This document shows positions 1 through 9,859 of a stretch of DNA of 64,000 nt, in pieces. Below the pieces are notes generated by a model. It had not been told where the DNA came from. It saw only the letters and a list, made by a program, of their open reading frames with translations, and did no database searches. Origin of the DNA: Phymorhynchus buccinoides. Taxonomy: Eukaryota; Mollusca; Gastropoda; Neogastropoda; Raphitomidae. How positions within the stretch are numbered: the first letter of the stretch is position 1; every line of letters begins with the position of its first letter. The translations under genes and the position numbers were made by a program. The stretch is taken from NCBI GenBank assembly GCA_017654935.2, contig CM065687.1, positions 20,513,556-20,577,555 on the forward strand, in the 5' to 3' direction.

Positions 1-107
1 GAAGAAGTGATGCTTAACGTCTGTTGATCTATGTATGCGTGTCATAGTTAGGCACAAAGGTAAGCATTGATTATGGCCAAAATAATGTGGTGTAGTTTTG
101 ATATGCA

Positions 108-184
108 TCCCAATTGATGTTTCTCAGGCATCCCAATTGATGTTTCTCAGGCATCCCAATTGATGTTTCGCAGGAATCCCAATA
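108..184. repeat. Short tandem repeat, 23-bp unit, about 3 copies
   Basis: The unit catcccaattgatgtttctc plus agg is repeated at 23-bp spacing from about 106, with a decayed last copy ending near 184. It lies just upstream of the LINE remnant. No function is evident. Confidence 0.8.
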
Positions 185-205
185 GTTTATGTTTTACTGA
201 GCAAA

Positions 206-890
206 ATGAATATTTCATTTTGTAGGCTGTCCGCACACCCTCCAAACAAACTTCAAAAAGTTCAAAACAATGCAGCTCGGTTAATCCTTAAAGTCCCTCG
301 TACAGACCACATCAAACCCCACCTCAATGCCTTACACTGGCTTCCAGTCCAGGCAATAATAAAGTATAAAATTGCTTGCCTCTCTTTCAATGCTGTCCAT
401 TCATCTGGTCCTGCCTACCTTTCTGATCTCGTTCACCTGTACTCACCCTCCAGGTCTCTCCGTTCCTCTTCTGACAAGCTTATCCTTTCTATTCCTCGTG
501 CAAACACAAAGACATATGGTGAACGTTAATATTCTTTCAGTGCCCCTTATATCTGGAACTCCCTACTCTATGAACTTCGTTCTGCTAAATCTTTCCAATC
601 TTTAACAACCGCTCTTAAAATTCACCTCTTCCAACAATACCTCTGATTTCTTCCTTGTCCTGTCTCCTGCCTTAAAACTATGTTCCCCACATTGTGTGTG
701 AGAGTGCGTACGGGCATGTTTTTGTGTGTGCGTGTGCGTGGGTGTGCGAGTGTTGTGACTCTGTGCGTGTTTGTGATGGTTAATATTTTAGTAGTTTATT
801 TAAATATTTATGATCTATCTATTTATTCATTTAAATAATTTGTGGAGTGCCCTGAGTTCAAGAGAGAAAGGGCGCTCTAGAAATGTTAGT

Positions 891-967
<77 letters not shown>
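206..967 (+). mobile_element. LINE (CR1/L2-like) 3' end with (TAG)n tail
   Basis: The frame from 206 encodes the extreme C-terminus of a non-LTR retrotransposon polyprotein. The diagnostic block KLQKVQNNAARLI is followed by HWLPV, a KIACLSFNAVH stretch and, after a frame change near 525, YIWNSL. This is the usual tail downstream of reverse transcriptase in CR1/L2/jockey-group elements. Stops and a frameshift break it. A 3' UTR follows, containing ggcgctctagaaatgttag, the type of end that precedes short 3' microsatellite tails in this group, and then (TAG)n at about 890-967. No RT core is present, so it is a 5'-truncated dead copy. Assignment to the non-LTR class is firm; the exact clade is inference. 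Confidence 0.75.
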
Positions 968-1211
968 TAGAGAGAGAGATGTTTTACCAAAACATTGACT
1001 TTGAACATGCATTCAACAAACTGTTTATTGGGAACATGCAGTGAACATGACTCTCATCATATTCAAAGTTAATGCATACACTTTACTGGTTTGGTTTTTA
1101 TTTATTGATGCGTCTGTTCGGTAGCAGGTTCGTTTTCATCTTTAACTCGTGAAAATATTTCCCAGATCTTAGGCCTATGTTCTGTAACGGAGTAATTGCA
1201 TTTCCCCCCAG

Positions 1212-1427
1212 AGAACGTGCTCCTGAAGGTTTCGGGACAGCACTGGAAACGTACCACCCAAAGCACACTGCAGGCAGGAAGTGCTTGGACGTTTCCCATG
1301 AACGGTCAAACAGACCAGTGTTTCTACACTGTCAAGACTCGGGGAGACCAAGAGGAGCCGTTCTGGAAAGTGGATTTGGGGGAGACAATGACCATCCAGA
1401 AGATCACCATTTATTATTGTCCGGACG
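1212..1427 (+). CDS. Exon encoding an F5/8C / fucolectin-like extracellular domain
   Basis: A 216-bp exon (72 codons) has a pyrimidine-rich acceptor ending cccccag at 1211 and a GTAAGA donor at 1428. Both borders are phase 1, typical of shuffled extracellular modules. The translation starts ENVLLKVSG, has a Q/T/S-rich loop, and ends PFWKVDLGETMTIQKITIYY then PDG. The PFWKVDLG...I..ITIYY core is the hallmark of the galactose-binding-like F5/8 type C / fucolectin (FTP) fold. The domain would be secreted or on the outside of a receptor and would bind glycans or another ligand. No neighbouring exon could be found in contig 1. Because molluscan RPTPs can carry such domains, it may belong to the same gene as the phosphatase exons on the + strand of contig A, but the gap prevents proof. 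Confidence 0.7.
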
Positions 1428-1639
1428 GTAAGAAAGCCAACCTGGACCTAATTGTTGAAGAAACGATGTGGCGAACATCTGAATTGCAAAAGGGATAATC
1501 ATTATCTAGACTGGTCATCCAAAAATAAGTCGGGGTGAATTCTACGGCACCTGACAAGAGTGTTAACATGTGACCTCGCTGTGTTTGGTTTGGTACTCGA
1601 TTCATGTGGCTTTAAATTGTTTATAATCATCCATGTTAA

Positions 1640-2074
1640 AGGTGGACCCTGACGGATGAGATTTTTTGCAAGAAACACGTCGAGATCACCAGGAAATGAC
1701 AGCTTTTTCAATTTTTTAGAACACTCACTTTGCTCTGGTTTCCTATGAAATCAAACCGTCAACAACGGTGATTCCAAGGTTTGCCGGAGAGAGAAAGCCA
1801 TTTTGGATGGGGTGGGTGGAGGACACTTATTGTGGTTGAATTTTTTTTTTTTTTTATAGTGCAGTAAACACGCAAGCACGGCACTAAAAGGTAGTAAATC
1901 CCCTTATTTCCCTTCCAGCACCTCCGCCAAGGAGGGAATGTCCTCGCCGATTTGACGGTTTGATTTCTAGGAAACCAGAGCAAAGTGGGTGTTGAATCTA
2001 TGTAAAAGGTGTTTTCCTGATGGTGATCTCGACGTGTTTAGGCCTTACAAAAACTCATCCGAACAGGGTGCCCC
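1640..2074. mobile_element. Fold-back MITE with long terminal inverted repeats (copy 1)
   Basis: The first about 150 bp (aggtggaccctgacggatga, then the block around cactttgctctggtttccta) recur inverted at about 1915-2074, leaving a short T-rich centre. A second copy lies at 59902-60466 in the same orientation. The left flank is TTAA (1636-1639) and the right flank is TTAG. There is no coding capacity. The long TIRs and TTAA-type flank suggest a non-autonomous DNA transposon. Confidence 0.75.
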
Positions 2075-2109
2075 TTAGTGTAGGAAGACGTGATTTCTTT
2101 TATGAAAAT

Positions 2110-2450
2110 TTGAAGGATCAATCAATCAGTCAAACAATCAATCAATCTTTGTATTGTCCATTTAACAGGACTTTCTTTTTGCAGCGATAAAACAAATCAA
2201 CAAAACAACACACATAAAGACAAAGACATAGTATAGGAGTTAGAAAAGACAAAAATAAAGCGGTATGCATACAAATATTTCAAACATTGCGCGCACTTGT
2301 TGCTTGCCTTCGGTCCCCCAAACCCCACCCACCCACCCGCACACACACCCATACACACCCACACACCCACACACACTCACATATATGACTAAAGAGGGCC
2401 GGCCAACTACTGAGATGATATCCAAATTAAGGATAAAAATAGTATGAAAG
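2110..2450. repeat. Retroelement-like tail plus CA/CCCA-rich DNA
   Basis: There are reiterated atcaatcaatcagtcaaac units at about 2117-2150, then cagcgataaaacaaatcaac, which resembles the microsatellite-tailed 3' ends of LINEs and SINEs elsewhere in the window. A (CA)n/(CCCA)n stretch follows at about 2320-2385. No gene is visible; the open frames here are low-complexity. Confidence 0.4.
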
Positions 2451-2703
2451 AGAAATCTCAGTGAATAGCTGAGCTCCGTACCCCTACTCTGAAGGACTGA
2501 AAAGTTGGTGCATTTGAAATGCAGAATAATTTGCTTTGATAAAGTTTTTTTGTATCAATGTCTGTATTTGTGAACCTCAGAAATTAAACCAGTTAACGTT
2601 AACTTTATGAAATGTTCCGTGTTCAGAATATTTAAAATAATAATAATAGATAAAATGTGCTGATTTACTTTTTTCTTCCAATGGGGGAGGGACAGTGCCT
2701 TAT

Positions 2704-2746
2704 GCAAAGACAGCTGTTTCGATCTGTGAAGATCTCATCAGTTTGC
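2704..2746 (-). ncRNA. Minimal type I hammerhead ribozyme
   Basis: Read on the minus strand, every hammerhead element is in order. Stem I 5' strand GCAAA (2742-2746) is followed by the core CTGATGA (2735-2741). Stem-loop II is GATCTTCACAGATC (2721-2734), 5 bp closed by a UCAC tetraloop. The conserved GAAA is 2717-2720. A very short stem III (A-U, C-G around AGCU) leads to the GUC cleavage triplet ending at 2709. Stem I 3' strand TTTGC (2704-2708) pairs perfectly with GCAAA. No core position departs from consensus. Predicted self-cleavage is between complement positions 2709 and 2708. Minimal hammerheads with a tiny stem III are known from Penelope-like elements and retrozymes, so this is probably a terminus of such an element. 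Cleavage activity is inferred from structure. Confidence 0.85.
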
Positions 2747-2890
2747 TTTTATTGTGGATTTTCGATTTGGTGCAAAGAAGACACCATTCTCTTGTAGAAT
2801 GTCTTCTTGCTCAAGTTGACATCCACTGGACAGTCAAATTGCAGGCCGATCATGCAAACTGATGAGATCTTCACAGATCGAAACAGCTGT
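2710..2890. repeat. 37-bp perfect inverted repeat around a 107-bp spacer, hammerhead cores on both arms
   Basis: Positions 2710-2746 and 2854-2890 are exact reverse complements. The right arm therefore carries a second hammerhead core on the + strand: CTGATGA at 2859-2865, stem-loop II at 2866-2879, GAAA at 2880-2883. Its cleavage triplet would be GUA, and the sequence after it (tatagatatac) cannot pair with GCAAA, so stem I is missing. Identity stops one base before the expected cleavage position. On the minus strand the spacer has a 34-codon open frame that ends just before the ribozyme; it has no recognised similarity. Confidence 0.8.
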
Positions 2891-2897
2891 ATATAGA

Positions 2898-3050
2898 TAT
2901 ACACACTCACACAAACGTAGACACACACACACACACACCACACGACACACACACACACATGTATCATTGCACACACACGGAAGCTGTGATACAAAACAAA
3001 GAGAACACACAACACACACACACACACACACACACACATCCACACTGTCA
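2898..3050. repeat. (CA)n microsatellite
   Basis: Imperfect (CA)n starts a few bases after the inverted repeat and is interrupted by a unique stretch at about 2960-3000. The overlapping open frames on both strands are dinucleotide artefacts. Confidence 0.9.
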
Positions 3051-4500
3051 AACACATTCATGCGCACGCATACAACCATTTAACTATCCATCCATCTTAC
3101 GTATACATACATACACATGTTTGCACATACAAATATACAACTTGCATTCACAAATATATAATACAAATACCTTAGTCTACATTCATAATACAAATTGATA
3201 ATTCTAAAGACGCTGAGTGAATGCAATAAACTGCTGACAAATGTTCTTTTTAATGTTTTATCAAATTGAAAGATTCTTGGAATCAATTGTCACATAATTA
3301 TGGGTACGTTGTAATGGTTGGTTTTGTTTTTAAAGAAATGTCTAATGAAAAATGTTATCTACTTCGATAAGGTCATTTGCTCTGCCAGTCTCAGTGGTGG
3401 TATTAGAGAAAATACTGTTCAATAGATGTGTTTTAGTTGTTTAATTCAAGGACAACCTCTCTCTGGGACATTATAAAGGGACATATAACAGGTGCTGATA
3501 ATTGTTTATACATTATTTGAATCCAGTCACATTCAGTGCAAACATAGAATAACGTGAACCTGTAAACAATAATTATGCATCACACTGCGTGACAGCAATA
3601 CATTGATAATGCAAATGAGCCGCATTTAAGACAAGGAAATAAGGCGCTGTCTAAGCAAAACCGTTATGATATGATAAAGTTGTACACTGTTCTAAGAACT
3701 GTGACGTAAGTGTCCCGCGCGACCAGCCTCTTTATTTCTTATCTAAACCCCCCCCCCCCCCTCTCCTTTTCATTTTCTCTGAGAGAGCCGCCACGTTAAT
3801 TGCCATCCCGCGTTCAAAGAGAACACCGAGTAAGGTTGAATTTTTTGTCTTTTTCAAGTTCGAATTGTCTCCCCGGTCGGCACGTCCAGCACCTCCTACC
3901 AAGGTTATCTCCGATTTGACCCCCCCCCCCCTTATCTACCGTCTCATCACGAGATAGTGATATCAGTAGTCGGCTGCCTTTGTAAGACACCGCGTCCTTC
4001 CCCCTAACAAGAAAGTGACAACCACGGTTATCTCCCTTTGAAGACGGTTTTGCTTTTATGAAAATCACAAGGATTAGGAATGTCAGGAAAACTAAGGATG
4101 GAATAGGCGCGTGATTGTTCGGTACAATTAGAACAGCATCTTGTGACGTGTGGACTGTAATACACCAATAGCAGGCTTTCATTGTTTGAAAGTGAAGGCT
4201 ATAATTGGAGTGGTGAGAAAAAGTTGTCACACAAGATGCTGAAACGTAGCTAGAGCAACACTCACAACCAGTCATCATAAGCCCACTAGTAAGTATTATT
4301 GATGGCAGGTGATTGAGATCTGGTTTGTTTGACTCTAGTTTTGATCTAGATCCTATGTTCAATGATGAATAAGGAGTAGATATGTTATAGAAAAGAAGTG
4401 GTAAACATTCCGTTCTATTTATGTGCACTGATTATTTGTGTGTGTTTGTTTTTGACTTGAACACTTTTGGTACCAGAACCGGAGTTTATGACTACTAACC
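3051..4500. other. AT-rich non-coding stretch, no gene seen
   Basis: The stretch contains two poly-C tracts (about 3749-3762 and 3920-3932). A 204-codon minus-strand open frame (3814-4428) has no recognisable domain and crosses a poly-C tract as a Gly run; I regard it as chance. No splice-bounded exon was found. Confidence 0.5.
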
Positions 4501-4511
4501 CATTTGTCTAT

Positions 4512-4586
4512 TTTTAGTAGGAAACCTATGGGCCGCAATCTTGCACTGTTTTTAGTAGGAAACCTATGGGCCGCAATCTTGCAATT
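4512..4586. repeat. Tandem duplication of 37-38 bp
   Basis: The phrase tttttagtaggaaacctatg followed by ggccgcaatcttgca occurs twice back to back (about 4512-4547 and 4550-4585). It is a simple local duplication. Confidence 0.85.
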
Positions 4587-4771
4587 TATGATACCATTCC
4601 TTTCCAGGTGTTGGATGGAGAGTGATGATGGATTGATCACCTTTTATGTTTTACTGATCTCAGTTTGTTAACTGAAATTCAGTTTATTTATTAACTACAT
4701 GTAGTGCTATTGTACAAGGGAAGCCTTTCAAGCCGGTTGGGATTCACTAATTCCCTGCAAACTGAAGCCCC

Positions 4772-5059
4772 TTGTCTCTAAGCCATAGAGATCTACATCC
4801 ACCTTCTCCTGTGATTATCAGCAGGGCATCGTGGGCCGGACATGCACAATCCCGGACTCACAAGCACCAAGACGGGTCCGTCGCCAAGACACACCTGCAC
4901 CCAGAATCCGCGAGGAGACCACGCTTGAACCGTGCCATCCCGCGAAGCCATAATCGGAACGACTGGGAGCTACTCTCACCTGACGAGCAAGCCCAGAACT
5001 TCAAACAGCTAAGTACACCTGACTGCGCCAATCATTTGAACTTTCCTACGGACATATAA
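4772..5059 (+). other. Unrecognised open frame of 95 codons
   Basis: The frame has balanced composition (H/R/S/P-rich N-terminal half, a polar C-terminal half with DWELLSPDEQAQNFKQL) and is not built on a microsatellite. I recognise no family, transmembrane segment or signal peptide. The in-frame sequence upstream is interrupted by stops. It could be a retroelement remnant or an exon fragment. Confidence 0.2.
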
Positions 5060-5330
5060 GATAATTAGTAACCCTTCCGGCATGGGGCGAACCTTATAGA
5101 AAGACAAAAGTCTTGTAAATCCTTTCGGATTTCATTGTAATTTTTTATCCATATTTTGTTTTGGCGCCATTGAGCTGCTTTATTATTATTGTTGCATAAT
5201 CTTATGCAGATTTTGGGAGTAAATAAAATACAAATGTCAAATAATTCTGAACCCTTTGGTCAGACTGATGAGAGTGGGAGTCTTGTAATGTGTTTCATGT
5301 AAAACCCTACTTCTCTCTGTCTGCCATTTA

Positions 5331-5508
5331 GAGCAATTCAACCACTTGTATTTCTTACAACCATTTGAACGAGCCAGAACCCGGGCAAACAAATATAAAT
5401 TTACCTTAGATGAAAAGGGGCCGGGAAAGTTGCTCATCTCCCATACCCTAGAGAAGTGGGCTAAAAGCAAAGGATCTAAGGTCTTCCCTAGCAAAACCTT
5501 AGCCTTTT
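5331..5508 (+). other. Unrecognised possible terminal exon
   Basis: A good acceptor (ttctctctgtctgccatttag) precedes an open frame beginning EQFNHLYFLQPFERARTR and ending FPSKTLAF-stop at 5508. It is basic and has no known motif. The coding signal is weak, and an overlapping minus-strand frame also exists. Confidence 0.2.
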
Positions 5509-5680
5509 AACCCATTACCTCGTCACAAGAACATATCTTAAGAAGCGCTAAACGTCAACTTATATTGGTGTTTACTTCAAATTATCAAAGGTCAAAATTG
5601 GGATTATTATTGGGATTACGCTTTATTTTCTCCATTGTTTACCTTTATGCCTCTCATTTCCTCAGATTGGCAGAACATAA

Positions 5681-6180
5681 NNNNNNNNNNNNNNNNNNNN
5701 NNNNNNNNNNNNNNNNNNNNNNNNNNNNNNNNNNNNNNNNNNNNNNNNNNNNNNNNNNNNNNNNNNNNNNNNNNNNNNNNNNNNNNNNNNNNNNNNNNNN
5801 NNNNNNNNNNNNNNNNNNNNNNNNNNNNNNNNNNNNNNNNNNNNNNNNNNNNNNNNNNNNNNNNNNNNNNNNNNNNNNNNNNNNNNNNNNNNNNNNNNNN
5901 NNNNNNNNNNNNNNNNNNNNNNNNNNNNNNNNNNNNNNNNNNNNNNNNNNNNNNNNNNNNNNNNNNNNNNNNNNNNNNNNNNNNNNNNNNNNNNNNNNNN
6001 NNNNNNNNNNNNNNNNNNNNNNNNNNNNNNNNNNNNNNNNNNNNNNNNNNNNNNNNNNNNNNNNNNNNNNNNNNNNNNNNNNNNNNNNNNNNNNNNNNNN
6101 NNNNNNNNNNNNNNNNNNNNNNNNNNNNNNNNNNNNNNNNNNNNNNNNNNNNNNNNNNNNNNNNNNNNNNNNNNNNNNNN
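5681..6180. other. Assembly gap, 500 N
   Basis: Exactly 500 undetermined bases, the same length as the other two gaps, so it is a fixed-size scaffold join and not an estimated distance. Open frames running through it are meaningless. Confidence 0.99.
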
Positions 6181-8230
6181 AGACAACTTGTGGTGACAAA
6201 TCTGTCATTCCACGAAATTGTGCTACCTGATAACAACGATTTTTATAGTAGTTGATAGAACGTATGACATAACATTACCGAGTAAAAAACAGCTCAGTAA
6301 CAAGTTTCCGTACTATATACCTATAGTATTAATCATAAGGATCGTTTCTGGAGTCCATACACATCCTCCACTATATAGAGCACAGTTATATCAGTAGAAT
6401 CTTCACCGCTACAATTATATCAAGACTGGCATATACCACTAATACTCCAAGAGACATGTACACTTAACTTACCCCCCTCCGGGGGGCCGGCCAAATACAC
6501 CTAGTCAGTCTATGGTCATGGAAAGTCCTCAAAGAAAACCGCAAAGTAAAGTCAGCAAAAGCAAAACAGGTAATACAATATAGAAAAACCATCCCTCTTA
6601 TATAATAAACGACCAATAAGAAACTTATTAAAAAACAATTTTATAACACTCACTATTACAGCGATATTATTAATATTTCACACTACTTTCCCATTATACA
6701 AAATACAGAATAAAAAAACTAAATACAAACAGGCAGCCTTTCATTGTTTTCTGTTCTTGGGTGGTGAATAATTCCTAGACACCTTCCTTCGCTTCCATTA
6801 CTCAATAAATCCCTTCCTGTTAACCTCAATATTAATTATTCCTTCTTCTCTATTTCTCTACTGTCACTCATTTTCCTTCTCCTTTTATTGCCTTCCCCTC
6901 CTCCCTCACATAAGATAAGTACCCTTCCTGGTTTTGTTTTCCTTCCCCTACACCTACCTGAGTACGATGATCACTCCAGGCCTGTACATCGAGCTCGATT
7001 TACCTTCACCTATGAAGTTGTGTTTGTTTCTTTCTGTCATACTACATATAAGCGCCCTAACTGACATTTTTTCCCTCCTCTAAAAACTTGTTTACTCGAT
7101 CAATCATTTTTCCTCCTAAATTTTTTTTTTAAACACACAATGCAATAACATGCTTATGGCACACTTTTAATGAAGAAAAGGAAATATTCCCTACTCCTCT
7201 TTCCCACAAACATTAGAAACATTAGCACATTAATAGGATGTATTATATTAAATATATGACGAAATGTACTGCAGACGGCAACCTCGCTCCAGCAATCCCC
7301 TTATAATCCACTAGAATTTGATAAACCAGCAATACAAGTTGACTTGTACACCCTACCTTAAGTCATCTATCCTTCATCGACTATTCCCCTATTGTCGAAC
7401 GCGTTGCCTAATACAGACAGTTTTTTCTTTTATGGCTATTTCTTCAGGCTATTTTGCTCTGCAGTATTTTTGCTTCAACTCACTTTTATGTGGTAATGAG
7501 AATTATGTTGTGCGAAGGTCTTGTTTAAAGAAGGAGAAGGAAGGGTAGTACGACACGTGTATGAAAAGCCGTGCGGTGGGGGTACTGTAGTGGGGTGGGG
7601 GGTTGTAGCTTGGTTGGGAACGGACAAAGAAAAAAGGGTCAACAAAATGACTGGAGAAGATGAATGGGAGTAGTGGAAGAGATTTATGGTAGGAAATTTT
7701 AAGGTTGAACTACTTTTATGTTTTACGTCGAGGTGAGGGGTGAGGAGAAACTAGTGGTGGCATATTTGATAGCGGAAAAAGGATATAAGAGGAAGACTAT
7801 GTACTCACGGGAGAAAGAAAGCTCACATAAGCACTGAACAAACTACCAAGAAAAAACAACTGACAGGAGGAGACCAGTTTCGCAGCGATGCACCGTACAG
7901 AGAGAGAGAGACATGAGTACAGATTGAATGGCTAGAGAGAGAAATAAGAGAAGATAGTGTATAGGGAGAGTAAGGAGAATGCAGAGCACGTATAGCAAAG
8001 GAAACAGGCTAAAAATGAGAGTCTTAAGCTAGTGTGGGAAAGCCGAGTTTAATTCACAAATACATGGACACTTTGATATTTTTGTTCACAGACAATTTGT
8101 AAGTGTCCTTGCAATGAACTTATCAGACATGATGCTTTATTTCGCAAAGCGAACATGGGCTCAGATGTAGACATAAGATAATCAACTACGTTGTCCACAT
8201 GTTGCACGCTGTTTGTCCTGATGGTTTCAG
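6181..8230. other. Noisy start of contig A, no gene seen
   Basis: No exon can be recognised. About 6999-7470 is related, in the same orientation, to the start of contig B (24888-25200). The clearest shared phrase is atacagacagtttt followed by cttttatgg or cttttaatg. From about 7600 onwards the sequence becomes alignable, inverted, to about 55400 downwards of B, first with many small indels. The composition suggests poorly polished sequence. Confidence 0.5.
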
Positions 8231-9773
8231 GTGCTTCGGAATGAAGCTGTGGGCTAAACTCAACACCACAGAAGCTGAGAACGGAGAATATCAACAAAAA
8301 CAGAGACCCCCCAAACCTGCCAGGTTGCCACAGATATTTTGTCTCGGTAGCTTTGTTGGGGTGGTGATGGTCTGCTATTGCGGCTGCTGCTGATGGTGTC
8401 CTTTCTTTTGTTGTTCTCCTGCTTCTTCTTCTCTTCTCTTCCCTCAGTTAATTCATCATACTAAAGTGTTCAAAGGACAACATGTGGATGTGTTCCCATG
8501 TATGTGGACGAGAGGAGAGAGCAGAGGAGAGACCAATGCACAGGGGCGGGGCTCTTCTTCTTTCTTCTTCTTCCTCCTAAGTTAAAATTTTCATCATACT
8601 AGAAGTGTTCAAGACAAATGTGGATGTGTTCAACCGTGTATGTGGACGAGAGAGAGAGGAGCGAGAGTAAGAGAGAGTAGACCATATGCTTTGGAGGTGG
8701 GGTCATGTGTGTGATTTGGCAGGAACTCATGAAACAGAACTAACATTTGAAAATTGAAACCTATTTACTGTTGAAGCTGTCTGAATGATGGTTGGTTGAT
8801 GCTTCATCCCACATGTGCCGATTTGCAGTCCGAGCGACGACGTTCAAACTACTTTCATTCATTCTAAACTTAACTATTGTGTTGCAGACACACTCACCTT
8901 TGTTACAACATCACCCGAATAATACGCGAAAGGAGAAACCAGTACACATCACGCTCTTTCAAGTAGGTAGTAAATTTAGTGGGGAAAAATACGATGGAGA
9001 TTGAGAGAAGGGGAAGAATGGGCAGGGGAGAGACAGCCAGAGTGAGAGAGACCGAGGCTGGCCAATGCATGCAAATGGGACTGGCATCGTGTGTTAGGCT
9101 TATTCTTGTTGACGTGGGAGTACCCGTTTCATCGAATGAGATTTTTTCCTCCTGATTTCCGCCTTTTGATTGCCCCCAGGGGTCGTTTTTGAGATACTTT
9201 TAAATCTGTTGAGAAAATTTGGGGTTGGGTATGGTTAAATTTTGTGTTGAAGCGAAAATGCGGTGAAAGGTTCAATAGATATTTTCAAATTTTGTGTTTA
9301 ATCGGTTCATTCTGTCTGCCTTGTTTCTATCTCTCTGTCTCTGTCTCAGAAAATCACTATAGCCCTGAGTCAATAATAATTTCAAAATTTGTTTGTGGGA
9401 TCAAGGAGATTAAATTTTTAATAATTTTGTTGTCTCGGAGGTTGATTTTTACAGGTTCAAATGCAAACATTCTTCAGCATCAGAGGGCTTTCCCCCCTGG
9501 CCCCATCAAGGGCTTTGCCCCCTGACCCCACGAAGGGCCTGTGCCGGCCCCCAGGCTCCAGCCTATTTTTTTGTACCCCTCCTTTTTGGTTCTCTGAAAA
9601 TCTCATGTCTGTTAAAATACTTGTTCCGTAGACTCTGACCGCCAACAGGGGGGCTGGGGCTGACCCAGTTACCTTTGGAGGACACCGTGGTGGACTCTGT
9701 GGAGACTGGTGGAGATGCTGCCAGGTCAGCACTGTCCATGTAGTGTTGTCTGGACGCCGCCAAGACTCTGCGG
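8231..9773 (+). pseudogene. RPTP D2 exons 1-3, contig A copy, broken by indels
   Basis: Three exons correspond to intact exons of contig B: 8231-8323 (93 bp against 97), 8888-8963 (76 against 74, with scattered indels) and 9632-9773 (142 against 132). None keeps the reading frame, although flanking acceptors (tttcag, ttgcag, ccgtag) and the GTAAGA donor of the third are recognisable. The damage is mostly 1-3 base indels and fades with distance into the contig. That pattern fits uncorrected sequencing error near a contig end better than gene decay, so this is a pseudogene only as written. Confidence 0.7.
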
Positions 9774-9859
9774 GTAAGAGAAGATGAGAGAGTACAGAGA
9801 TGGGGGGAGAGAGAGAGTGAGAGAAGAGCGTGAGTGGAGGGAACACTGAGACGCTGTTC

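Noticed and set aside
3814..4428. 204-codon minus-strand frame
   Set aside because: No recognised motif, crosses a homopolymer and is not supported by splice signals or an initiation context.
5263..5300. Further hammerhead candidates at CTGATGA occurrences (5267, 31848, 34940 reverse, 57410 reverse)
   Set aside because: None has a stem II hairpin followed by GAAA at the right spacing.
5565..6255. Open frames of 170-220 codons across the N run
   Set aside because: They are almost entirely undetermined residues and exist only because N codons contain no stops. The same applies at 24243-25088 and 60568-61476.
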